DNA from: CAISIP01 sp038247175
GTDB lineage: Bacteria; Pseudomonadota; Gammaproteobacteria; Burkholderiales; Burkholderiaceae_C
DNA length: 10,815 bases
Reading direction: 5' to 3'
NCBI GenBank assembly: GCA_038247175.1
Contig: JBBRVD010000131.1
Location: 1 to 10,815 of the forward strand
Under the pieces are notes generated by a model. The model searched no databases. It was not told where the DNA came from and saw only the letters and a list, made by a program, of their open reading frames with translations. Numbering within the stretch: position 1 is the first letter of the stretch; every line of letters starts with the position of its first letter. The translations under genes were made by a program, and so were the position numbers. Below are positions 1 through 5,914 of the stretch, piece after piece.

Positions 1-1
1 C

Positions 2-280
2 GTCGGCGTGACGTTGCAGCCGCTGGTGCAGTCGGTCGACATGCACCCGATCCAGTTCGCGATCATCGGCATCGTCTCGCTCGCGTTCGGCCTGGTGACA
101 CCGCCGTATGGCCTGTGCCTGATGGTGGCGTGTTCGGTGGCTAAAGTGCGACTGCGTTATGCAATCAAGGACACCCTGATCATGCTGATTCCGATGCTGC
201 TGGTGTTGGTGGGCCTGATCCTGTGGCCCGAGGTCACGCTGTTCCTGCCCAATCTCATCTCGCCCGAACTCGTCAAGTGA
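2..280 (+). CDS. TRAP transporter large permease (DctM-type), C-terminal fragment
   Basis: This is the 3' end of a gene that starts before the window; 92 residues are visible before TGA at 278-280. The protein is the large membrane subunit of a tripartite ATP-independent periplasmic (TRAP) transporter, which imports organic acids or related solutes using an ion gradient and a periplasmic binding protein. What is seen: a hydrophobic helix containing the motif GLVTPPYGLCL, which matches the conserved last-domain G-x-x-TPP-x-G-x-x-L motif of DctM proteins, then a short basic loop (KVRLRYAIKD), and a final hydrophobic helix (LIMLIPMLLVLVGLIL) before a short tail. The C-terminus looks complete. 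The SDR gene starts 7 nt after the stop, so both are probably on one mRNA. The small permease and binding protein are not in the window, and the substrate cannot be told from this fragment. Confidence 0.88.
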   Translation, partial: VGVTLQPLVQSVDMHPIQFAIIGIVSLAFGLVTPPYGLCLMVACSVAKVRLRYAIKDTLIMLIPMLLVLVGLILWPEVTLFLPNLISPELVK

Positions 281-287
281 GCCCATC

Positions 288-1055
288 ATGCAAAAGGCAA
301 CCGACTTCACGTTGAAAGATAAGAACGCACTGGTCATCGGTGGCACCAGCGGCATCGGCAAGGCGATCGCACGGGGTTATCTGCAGGCCGGCGCGCAGGT
401 CGTGATTGCCGGGCGCGATGCCGGGAAACTGGCGCGGGCGCTGGCCGAACTCGGCAGCCTGGGGCCGGTCACCGGCTACCAGGCCGATGTCAGCACCGAG
501 GACGGTTTGCGTGGCCTGGTCGGCGTCACGCTGGCGCACATGGGCCACCTGGACGTGCTGGTCAACTGCCAGGGCATCATCGTGCTCAAGCCGGCCGAGG
601 ACTTCACCAGCGCAGACTGGGATGCTGTCATCGACACCGACCTCAAGAGCGTGTTTTTTGCCTGCACCGAGGTCGGCCGTCACATGCTGGGGCGCTCAAG
701 CGGCGCCATCATCAATATCGCCTCGCTGGCGTCGCACCGCGGCTGGCCACGCAGCGCCTTGTATGCGGTTGCCAAGGCCGGCGTGCTGAGCCTGACACAG
801 ACGCTGGGCGCCGAGTGGGCTGCGCGGGGTGTGCGGGTGAACGCGATCTCGCCCGGTTTTTTCATGACCGAAATCAACCAGGGCAAGATGTCGCCCGAGC
901 GCAAGGCGCTGGCGTTGGCGCGTACCCCGGCGGGGCGTTTCGGCGAGGTCGATGAGCTGGTGGGGGCAGCGATCTACCTTGCCTGCCCGGCGTCCGGCTT
1001 TGTGAACGGACAGAGCGTCGCCGTGGACGGCGGATTCCTGGCCACCGGCCTGTAG
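288..1055 (+). CDS. SDR family NAD(P)-dependent oxidoreductase
   Basis: 255-residue classical short-chain dehydrogenase/reductase, the usual length for the family. It should oxidise an alcohol or reduce a ketone with NAD(P) in the cytoplasm. The Rossmann cofactor motif GGTSGIG is at residues 18-24. AGRD (41-44), with an Arg after strand beta-2, hints at NADP(H). NCQG at 93-96 replaces the usual NNAG. The catalytic Ser146 (NIAS) and the YAVAK motif with Tyr159 and Lys163 are present, as is the PG at 189-190. The fourth tetrad residue, normally Asn in an N-L-x-x-x-F context, is Asp118 (DTDLKSVFF; codon 639-641 is GAC). The start ATG lies 7 nt after the TRAP permease stop, with only a weak AAGTGAG as ribosome site, which fits translational coupling. 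The neighbours suggest that it oxidises or reduces the imported substrate or the product of the downstream dioxygenase. Family assignment is firm; the substrate is unknown. Confidence 0.93.
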   Translation: MQKATDFTLKDKNALVIGGTSGIGKAIARGYLQAGAQVVIAGRDAGKLARALAELGSLGPVTGYQADVSTEDGLRGLVGVTLAHMGHLDVLVNCQGIIVLKPAEDFTSADWDAVIDTDLKSVFFACTEVGRHMLGRSSGAIINIASLASHRGWPRSALYAVAKAGVLSLTQTLGAEWAARGVRVNAISPGFFMTEINQGKMSPERKALALARTPAGRFGEVDELVGAAIYLACPASGFVNGQSVAVDGGFLATGL

Positions 1056-1068
1056 CGAGAGGGACTCC

Positions 1069-1911
1069 ATGCTGAGAATCGAACCCTTGTCCGATGTGGC
1101 CGGCGCGCGCATCGCCGGGCTGGATCTGTCCCGGGACATGGCGAGCGAGCAGTTCGCGCAGATCGAACAGGCCTTGCATGCCTATTGCTTCGTGGTGTTC
1201 CCGCGCCAGACCCTGTCGCCGGGGCAGTTTGTGCGATTCTCGTCCTGCTGGGGGCGGGCTGAACCCCATGTCATCGACACGTTTCACCACCCGCAGGACG
1301 CCAACATCCTGATCCTGTCGAACCTGCGCCGCAATGGCCAGCCGATCGGTCTGCTCGATGCCGGCACTTATTTCCACACCGACTATTCCTATCTGACGGT
1401 GCCGGCTCGTTGCACCCTGTTGCATGCGATCCAGATGCCGCGTGAGCGCAGCGGCACCACGTTTGCGAACCAGACGCGGGCGTATGCCGATCTTTCGGCA
1501 GACATGCGTGCGCGTATCGACCCGATGGTGGTCCGGCACCACTACGGCAACCGCGATGACCTGAATGAACAGTCCCGCACCGTGGCATCGGTGCTCAGCG
1601 ACAGCCAGAAGAAAAAGGTCGACTGGGTGCGCCATCGGCTCGTGCGGCCGCATCCGCATACCGGCGTGAAGTCGCTGTACGGCGTCTCCGGCAGTTCGTT
1701 CGGCATCGACGGTATCGACGACGTACAGGCCGTGACCCTGCTCGACGAACTCAAGGCGCATGCCACGGCGCCCCGCTACCAGCACACCTACCAATACAGC
1801 ATCGGCGACGTCATGGTGTGGGACAACGCCCAGTTGCTGCACGCGGCCCCGCTGACCGACCTGACGCACGCGCGCACCTTGTGGCGCATCACGGTCAAGG
1901 AGGCGTCCTGA
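1069..1911 (+). CDS. TauD/TfdA family Fe(II)/2-oxoglutarate-dependent dioxygenase
   Basis: 280-residue protein of the TauD/TfdA family, full length for the group. These enzymes hydroxylate a substrate using O2, Fe(II) and 2-oxoglutarate, often freeing sulfite, phenol or an amine. The iron-binding facial triad is visible: His103 and Asp105 in YFHTDYSY, and the distal His258 in AQLLHAAPLTD. Arg269, eleven residues after the distal His, is the expected 2-oxoglutarate carboxylate ligand (TauD has the same His-to-Arg spacing). The start ATG is preceded by GAGAGGGA at good spacing, and the gap to the SDR gene is 13 nt, so the TRAP permease, SDR and dioxygenase look co-transcribed. The residues that set substrate choice cannot be read from sequence alone. 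Automatic pipelines often name such proteins taurine or 2,4-D dioxygenase, but I see no support for either substrate. It ends 55 nt before the convergent MFS gene. Confidence 0.92.
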   Translation: MLRIEPLSDVAGARIAGLDLSRDMASEQFAQIEQALHAYCFVVFPRQTLSPGQFVRFSSCWGRAEPHVIDTFHHPQDANILILSNLRRNGQPIGLLDAGTYFHTDYSYLTVPARCTLLHAIQMPRERSGTTFANQTRAYADLSADMRARIDPMVVRHHYGNRDDLNEQSRTVASVLSDSQKKKVDWVRHRLVRPHPHTGVKSLYGVSGSSFGIDGIDDVQAVTLLDELKAHATAPRYQHTYQYSIGDVMVWDNAQLLHAAPLTDLTHARTLWRITVKEAS

Positions 1912-1928
1912 CACGGGCGCCATGCACG

Positions 1929-1951
1929 AAAAAGCCGGTACCCGGTACCGG
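1929..1951 (-). terminator. Intrinsic terminator of the MFS gene
   Basis: Read on the minus strand, this is a perfect 8-bp inverted repeat (CCGGTACC, one base, GGTACCGG; 1935-1951) followed by C and five T residues (complement of 1933-1929). It begins 15 nt after the MFS stop codon, the expected place for Rho-independent termination of that transcript. With a one-base centre the top pairs must open, leaving about a 6-bp GC-rich stem. It serves the minus strand; the plus strand lacks a T tract after the hairpin, so it does not clearly end the TauD transcript. Confidence 0.75.
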
Positions 1952-1966
1952 ACCCCGGGTGCAGCC

Positions 1967-3205
1967 TCAGGCCGCGACCAGGCGATGGTGCCGCCGGATG
2001 TGTACCCAGGCCAGCAGCAGCGAAACCGTTTGCAAGGCTGCACAGAAATAAAACGGTGCCCCGATACGCCAGTCGCCCTGCGGCAGGTGCGATACCGCGG
2101 CCAGCAGCGGTGCACCGATCATCGGTGCCAGCACCGCCATCAGGCTGCCCAGCGAGCTGACCGCGCCCAGGGTCTGACCCTGGCTGACGCTGTCGGCAGC
2201 AGCCGAGATCATGCTGTTGACCGCCGCCGTGACCGTGCCGCCAAGCAGGTTGACGCCAATCACCGCGAACATCATCCAGCCCTCGGTGGCGGCGCCCCAC
2301 AGGCCATACGCCAGCGCGGACGACAACAGGCCCAGCACCGCCAGTTTTTGCGGGGTAAACCAGCGCAGCAGGTGGCGCATCAGGAAACCCTGCACCAGCA
2401 CCGAGGACACGCCGACGGCGGCCAGCGACCAGCCATTCTCCAGCGGCCCCCAGCCAAACTTGAACGTGGTGTACAGCACCCAGGTGGTGTACAGCATGAA
2501 CTGCGCCAGGCCGCTGAACGCCACCACGCCGACCAGCGGGCCCACCCCACGCAACTGCGTCAGCTTGCGCAGCGCGCTCAAAGGGTTGGCGCTGCGCCAG
2601 TCGACGTTCTTGCGCCCGTGCTCCGGCAACGACTCCGGCAACACGAAGTATCCATACACCAGATTGAGCATCGTCAGGCCACCGGCGACCAGGAACGGCA
2701 ACTGCAGGTTGATTGCGCCGAGCAGGCCGCCCATCACCGGTCCGACGATGAAACCCACGCCCATCATCGCCCCGAGCAGACCGAATCGGCGCGCGCGGTC
2801 GTGCGGCTCGGTGATGTCGGCGACATAGGCATTGGCGACCGCCGCATTGGCCTGCATCGCGCCGCCCATCAGGCGCGCGGCGACCAGCATCCAGATCTGG
2901 GTTGCGAATGCGGTCAGGAAAAAATTCACGCCCAGGCCGAAAAATCCGAACAGCAGCACCGGGCGGCGACCATATCGGTCGGACAAGGCTCCCAGCACCG
3001 GCGAGGCCAGGAAACTTGCGATACCGAACGCGAACGCCACCACACCATACCAATAGGCCTGGTCCGCCTGTGACGTGCTGAACGATCCGACCAGTGCCGG
3101 CAGCACCGGGATGATCAGGCCGATCGCGAGCATGTCGATCAGCACCGTGATCATGATGAACGGCATCGCGGCCTGGCGCGCAGAGCGGGGGGAAGAGATC
3201 GGCAT
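1967..3205 (-). CDS. MFS transporter, TCR/Tet-like drug:H+ antiporter family
   Basis: 412-residue major facilitator superfamily protein of about 12 predicted membrane helices, the length of TetA-type exporters. Motif A is complete in the first cytoplasmic loop (GALSDRYGRR, residues 72-81). The antiporter motif C is present in helix 5 (GFIVGPVMGG, 151-160). Between them, YVADIT followed by DRARRFG (127-142) is very close in pattern to the corresponding segment of class A/C tetracycline exporters. The membrane-embedded Asp24 in helix 1 is also kept. It most likely exports a small molecule in exchange for protons, but there is no adjacent TetR regulator and no mobile DNA, so tetracycline resistance should not be assumed. 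The ATG at 3205 gives a short N-terminal tail before helix 1; no clear Shine-Dalgarno precedes it. It lies 63 nt downstream of the polyphosphate kinase gene on the same strand, so the two may share a transcript. A terminator follows at 1929-1951. Confidence 0.88.
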   Translation of the reverse strand: MPISSPRSARQAAMPFIMITVLIDMLAIGLIIPVLPALVGSFSTSQADQAYWYGVVAFAFGIASFLASPVLGALSDRYGRRPVLLFGFFGLGVNFFLTAFATQIWMLVAARLMGGAMQANAAVANAYVADITEPHDRARRFGLLGAMMGVGFIVGPVMGGLLGAINLQLPFLVAGGLTMLNLVYGYFVLPESLPEHGRKNVDWRSANPLSALRKLTQLRGVGPLVGVVAFSGLAQFMLYTTWVLYTTFKFGWGPLENGWSLAAVGVSSVLVQGFLMRHLLRWFTPQKLAVLGLLSSALAYGLWGAATEGWMMFAVIGVNLLGGTVTAAVNSMISAAADSVSQGQTLGAVSSLGSLMAVLAPMIGAPLLAAVSHLPQGDWRIGAPFYFCAALQTVSLLLAWVHIRRHHRLVAA

Positions 3206-3268
3206 GGTGGAGTGTCAAGCTGCCGGCGGCATGCGCGTTGGCGCGGCGCCCCGGCGGGCCGCTTGATC

Positions 3269-4087
3269 TCAGTTGGCGGTATCGATCGGCTTGAGCGCGG
3301 TGCCGAAATGCTCGTGCAAGGGCTCGTGGCCCAGCGGCGGGAAGTCGATCGCCGCCGTCGGCACGTCGTGTTCGGGCAGGTTGTCCAGCAGATGGCGGAT
3401 CAGCGTGATGCGGCCTCGACGCTGGTCATTGAAGTCCACCAGTGTCCAGGGCGCATGCGGCTTATGGGTGGCGCGCAGCATGGCGTCGCGGGCGCGGCCG
3501 TAATCGGCATATTTGGAGCGCGCCTGCAGGTCGACCGGGCTGAGTTTCCAGCGCTTGAGCGGATCGGCCAGCCGGTCGGCAAAGCGTTCTTCCTGCTGCG
3601 TCTGGTCCACGGTCAACCAGTATTTGAAGAGCAGGATGTCGTCATCGACCAGCAACTGCTCGAACACCGGAACCTGCTTGAGAAAGGCCTTGGCCTCGGC
3701 TTCGCTGCAATAACCCATGACCCGCTCCACGCCGGCCCGGTTGTACCAGCTGCGGTCCAGCAGCACGATTTCGCCAGCCGCCGGAAGATGCGCCGCGTAA
3801 CGCTGGAAATACCACTGGCTGCGTTCCCGGTCGCTGGGTTTGGCCAGCGCCACCACCTTGCACTGGCGCGGATTGAGCGTCTCGGCAATCGCCGAGATGA
3901 CGCCACCCTTGCCCGCGGTGTCACGGCCCTCGAACACGATGACCAGCCGCTTGCCGGTGTGTTGCAGCCAGCGTGCCATGTCGTTGAGCTGTAACTGCAG
4001 GGGCCCGAGCCATTCCGCGTAGGCGGCTTTGCCCAGCTTGTCCGGGCTGCCGGGTCTGTCCGACTTCTTTGCTTTGGATATCTTCAT
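3269..4087 (-). CDS. ppk2: Polyphosphate kinase 2 (PPK2 family)
   Basis: 272-residue single-domain PPK2. These cytoplasmic enzymes move phosphate between inorganic polyphosphate and nucleotides, usually using polyP to make NTP from NDP, and in some subfamilies NDP from NMP. The P-loop is FEGRDTAGKGG (residues 52-62). The Walker B region is LLDRSWYNRAGVERVMGY (109-126). The lid segment follows, rich in Arg and Lys (ERFADRLADPLKRWKLS), with the conserved YADYGRARD further on. The reading frame stays open upstream to 4489, but the ATG at 4087 is preferred: residues before it look like noncoding translation, whereas KISKAKKS...DKLGKAAYAEWL is a typical start for one-domain PPK2 proteins. No good Shine-Dalgarno is visible. 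Which PPK2 class (I, II or III) applies cannot be fixed without alignment; the length suits a one-domain class I or III enzyme. The Tet-like exporter follows on the same strand. Confidence 0.95.
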   Translation of the reverse strand: MKISKAKKSDRPGSPDKLGKAAYAEWLGPLQLQLNDMARWLQHTGKRLVIVFEGRDTAGKGGVISAIAETLNPRQCKVVALAKPSDRERSQWYFQRYAAHLPAAGEIVLLDRSWYNRAGVERVMGYCSEAEAKAFLKQVPVFEQLLVDDDILLFKYWLTVDQTQQEERFADRLADPLKRWKLSPVDLQARSKYADYGRARDAMLRATHKPHAPWTLVDFNDQRRGRITLIRHLLDNLPEHDVPTAAIDFPPLGHEPLHEHFGTALKPIDTAN

Positions 4088-4517
4088 GGACCGATCGTAA
4101 CGGAGGCAAGGACGGATGGCATCGCGGTGCGATACTGGCTGCGATGGGCAGTGGCAGCAAAAGGGGCAGGCCGTTTCTGGCGGGGGTAGCTTGATCCGCA
4201 AGCGGTATTCGGTTGGGTCCCTGCAATGGTCGACCTGGCAGAGCGCATGAAGCGACGTACCAGCAGTGCGCGCGCAAGCCAGGCGCTGCGTACCCTGCAC
4301 TCGAATGGCTGGATTTCCTTTATGACGATGCAAATCCCAGCCGCAAGAAGCGGTTCCTGAGCCTGGCCTACCGCTGCGCACCGAGCCGCTTTCACCGCGA
4401 CATCGTTCTGGTGGAGCGCAAGGTTGCGCACGGGCCAGGCACTGGCCTGGTGCCGGCGGCATGCTCGCCCAGCGTGAATTTGTTTGCAAAAATCGCCGAC
4501 AAACCCAGAAATAGGCC
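4088..4517. other. Gene-poor stretch between ppk2 and the FliA-type promoter
   Basis: About 430 nt with no gene I can recognise. It must hold the ppk2 promoter on the minus strand; the best hexamer I find is TACGAT at 4094-4099, only a few bases from the ppk2 ATG and weak. On the plus strand the frame of the downstream hypothetical gene stays open back to 4213, and 4290-4460 reads with coding-like codons (for example EWLDFLYDDANPSRKKRFL), but no start, ribosome site or family motif supports a gene. A 6-bp hairpin, CCAGGC-ACTG-GCCTGG, lies at 4435-4450 without a T tract. From about 4470 the sequence becomes AT-richer, as expected near promoters. Confidence 0.5.
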
Positions 4518-4544
4518 TAAATTCCGGTTCAGTTGTGCCGTTAA
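4518..4544 (+). promoter_or_regulatory. Candidate sigma-28 (FliA) flagellar promoter
   Basis: TAAATTCC at 4518-4525, an 11-nt spacer, then GCCGTTAA at 4537-4544. The known FliA consensus is TAAAGTTT-N11-GCCGATAA. The -10 element matches 7 of 8 positions, the -35 element matches 5 of 8 including the key TAAA, and the spacer is exact. Transcription would start near 4551, giving a leader of about 46 nt to the ATG at 4597. That ATG is the first in-frame start after the predicted transcription start, so the promoter also supports the start choice. Inferred from sequence only. Confidence 0.7.
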
Positions 4545-4596
4545 GGAGTCAACGAGCGGCGAAATCCCTGCTCAGTCACCCAAGGCCTGTTCCACC

Positions 4597-5103
4597 ATGC
4601 AACTGCCCTCCGTCGATCGACAACCCGGTGCACGCCCTGCTGGCGTGGACCTGGTTTCGTCCAACGGGAACAAGGTGATCCCGGTGGCGCCGGTCAATCC
4701 GCCAGTGGTGCCGACACCTTCAGCGGTGGCCAACCCCGTCGGCGTGGTGAACAAGATCGGCGAGACCGCCCCGACCGAGAACCCGGTTTATAACTCCGTT
4801 CACCAGAGCGTTCCGGACCCGATCCGGCGTGGCAGGGAGACGGCTGCCGAACCGAACGACTGGACGATCAAGCGTGCGGAGCCGGAAAAAGTCGAGGAGC
4901 CACCTCCGGTGCCGCTGCACCAGCTCCTGCTCGATTTCATCAAGTCGATGTGGCAGGCCAGCGGCATGGCGGTCGAAGTGGCACAGGCCCAGAAGCAGAA
5001 CACGCAGCTGAACCCGGCCAATCCGAATATCGCTGCGGGCGAAATCGCGCGCGAAAACCTGACCTACCAGCCCAGCAAGATCAAGAAGTCCGAGAACATC
5101 TGA
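4597..5103 (+). CDS. Conserved-looking hypothetical protein, Pro-rich N-terminus, probably motility-associated
   Basis: 168-residue protein that I cannot assign to a named family. The first 60 residues are rich in Pro, Val and Asn (for example IPVAPVNPPVVPTP at 28-41) and look disordered. There is no signal peptide or membrane segment. Residues 88-104 are charged and end in a Pro run (EKVEEPPPVP, 97-106). Residues 107-133 (HQLLLDFIKSMWQASGMAVE and onward) look like one amphipathic helix and are the most domain-like part. The tail ends LTYQPSKIKKSENI. The ATG at 4597 has no strong Shine-Dalgarno; the frame is open further upstream to 4213, but a FliA-like promoter at 4518-4544 would place the transcript start inside that extension. 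If the promoter is real, the protein belongs to the late flagellar/chemotaxis regulon; that is inference. queC follows 100 nt later on the same strand but is not obviously co-transcribed. Confidence 0.72.
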   Translation: MQLPSVDRQPGARPAGVDLVSSNGNKVIPVAPVNPPVVPTPSAVANPVGVVNKIGETAPTENPVYNSVHQSVPDPIRRGRETAAEPNDWTIKRAEPEKVEEPPPVPLHQLLLDFIKSMWQASGMAVEVAQAQKQNTQLNPANPNIAAGEIARENLTYQPSKIKKSENI

Positions 5104-5149
5104 CCGGCACACTAACTTTCACGTTAACCCGGCACACCAACCCGGCACA
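5104..5149 (+). repeat. Three short CCGGCACA repeats upstream of queC
   Basis: CCGGCACA occurs at 5104-5111, 5129-5136 and 5142-5149. The last two sit inside a longer AACCCGGCACA unit repeated at a 13-nt period (from 5126 and 5139). They begin right after the stop codon of the hypothetical gene and precede queC by about 55 nt. They could be binding half-sites, or simply chance repetition in GC-rich DNA. No clear promoter hexamers or preQ1-riboswitch fold were recognised here. Confidence 0.4.
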
Positions 5150-5203
5150 GGTGACGGCCGGCCGCATCGGCTGGGGCCATTGCGGCGCGGCTACCATCGC
5201 AGC

Positions 5204-5914
5204 ATGCATACAAGCGCTCTGGTGTTGTTCTCCGGTGGGCAGGACTCCACCACCTGCCTGGCCTGGGCGCTGAACCGGTACGAGCGGGTGGAAACCATCG
5301 GCTTCGACTACGGCCAGCGTCACCGGGTGGAACTGGACGCGCGGCTGGTGGTGATGGACCAGCTGCGCCGGCAGTTCCCGCACTGGGGCCGCAAGCTGGG
5401 CGAGGACCAGGTGCTGGATCTGGCAGTGCTGGGTCAGATCAGTGAGTCATCGCTCACGCGGGAAACCGCGATGCGTATGGAATCGACTGGATTACCCAGC
5501 AGCTTCGTGCCAGGCCGCAACCTGGTGTTCCTGACCCTGGCCGCGGCGCTGGCCTACCGGCGCGATCTGCAGGTGCTGGTGACCGGCGTCTGCGAAACCG
5601 ACTTTTCCGGTTATCCGGACTGCCGCGACGATACCGTCAAGGCGATGCAACTGGCGCTGTCACTGGGCATGGACCGGCGCTTTTTGCTTGAAACCCCGTT
5701 GATGTGGATCGACAAGGCGCAGACCTGGGCGCTGGCCGAGCGCCTCGGCGGTCAGGTTTTGATCGACCTGGTTGTGGAACAGACCCACACTTGTTACCTG
5801 GGCGATCGCTCGCAGCGCCATGCCTGGGGCTATGGCTGCGGCAGTTGCCCGGCTTGCGAGTTGCGGGCGCGCGGTTTTGCGCAGTTCTCGGCCCGGCCGG
5901 GCACGGGCGGCTAG
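5204..5914 (+). CDS. queC: 7-cyano-7-deazaguanine synthase QueC
   Basis: 236-residue QueC, the ATP-dependent enzyme that turns 7-carboxy-7-deazaguanine plus ammonia into preQ0, a precursor of queuosine in tRNA. The N-terminal PP-loop ATP pyrophosphatase motif is SGGQDS at 10-15, with FDYGQRH at 34-40. FVPGRN (101-106) and CETDFSGYPDCRDD (130-143) match the family's substrate-site blocks. Four zinc-ligand cysteines are present: Cys197 (HTCYLG) and Cys212, Cys215, Cys218 (GCGSCPAC). A TTG start at 5180 is possible in frame, but ATG at 5204 is chosen because it puts the PP-loop at the usual distance from the N-terminus. No Shine-Dalgarno is evident at either. No other queuosine genes (queD, queE, queF) are nearby. 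The TAG stop shares the palindrome CTAG (5911-5914) with the TAG stop of the convergent ABC transporter gene, so there is no intergenic space for a terminator. Confidence 0.96.
   Translation: MHTSALVLFSGGQDSTTCLAWALNRYERVETIGFDYGQRHRVELDARLVVMDQLRRQFPHWGRKLGEDQVLDLAVLGQISESSLTRETAMRMESTGLPSSFVPGRNLVFLTLAAALAYRRDLQVLVTGVCETDFSGYPDCRDDTVKAMQLALSLGMDRRFLLETPLMWIDKAQTWALAERLGGQVLIDLVVEQTHTCYLGDRSQRHAWGYGCGSCPACELRARGFAQFSARPGTGG

Noticed and set aside
1922..3073. A 383-codon open frame on the plus strand opposite the MFS gene
   Set aside because: Shadow of a clear 12-helix exporter; low-complexity Gln/Arg/His-rich product and no ribosome site.
3218..3223. TTGACA on the minus strand next to the MFS start, as a -35 box
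   Set aside because: It lies only about 12 nt before the ATG, so a -10 box would fall inside the coding sequence; probably chance.
3206..3268. Possible terminator between ppk2 and the MFS gene
   Set aside because: CAAGCTGCC and GGCCGCTTG can form an imperfect long stem (8 of 9 pairs) on the minus strand, but no T tract follows, so it was not called as a terminator.
4088..4489. N-terminal extension of PPK2 to 4489
   Set aside because: The added 134 residues are Cys/Arg/Pro-rich without domain features. The ATG at 4087 gives the standard one-domain PPK2 length.
5198..5203. Possible leaderless promoter for queC (TACCAT at 5193-5198)
   Set aside because: It matches TATAAT at only 4 of 6 positions, and no acceptable -35 hexamer is found 16-18 nt upstream.
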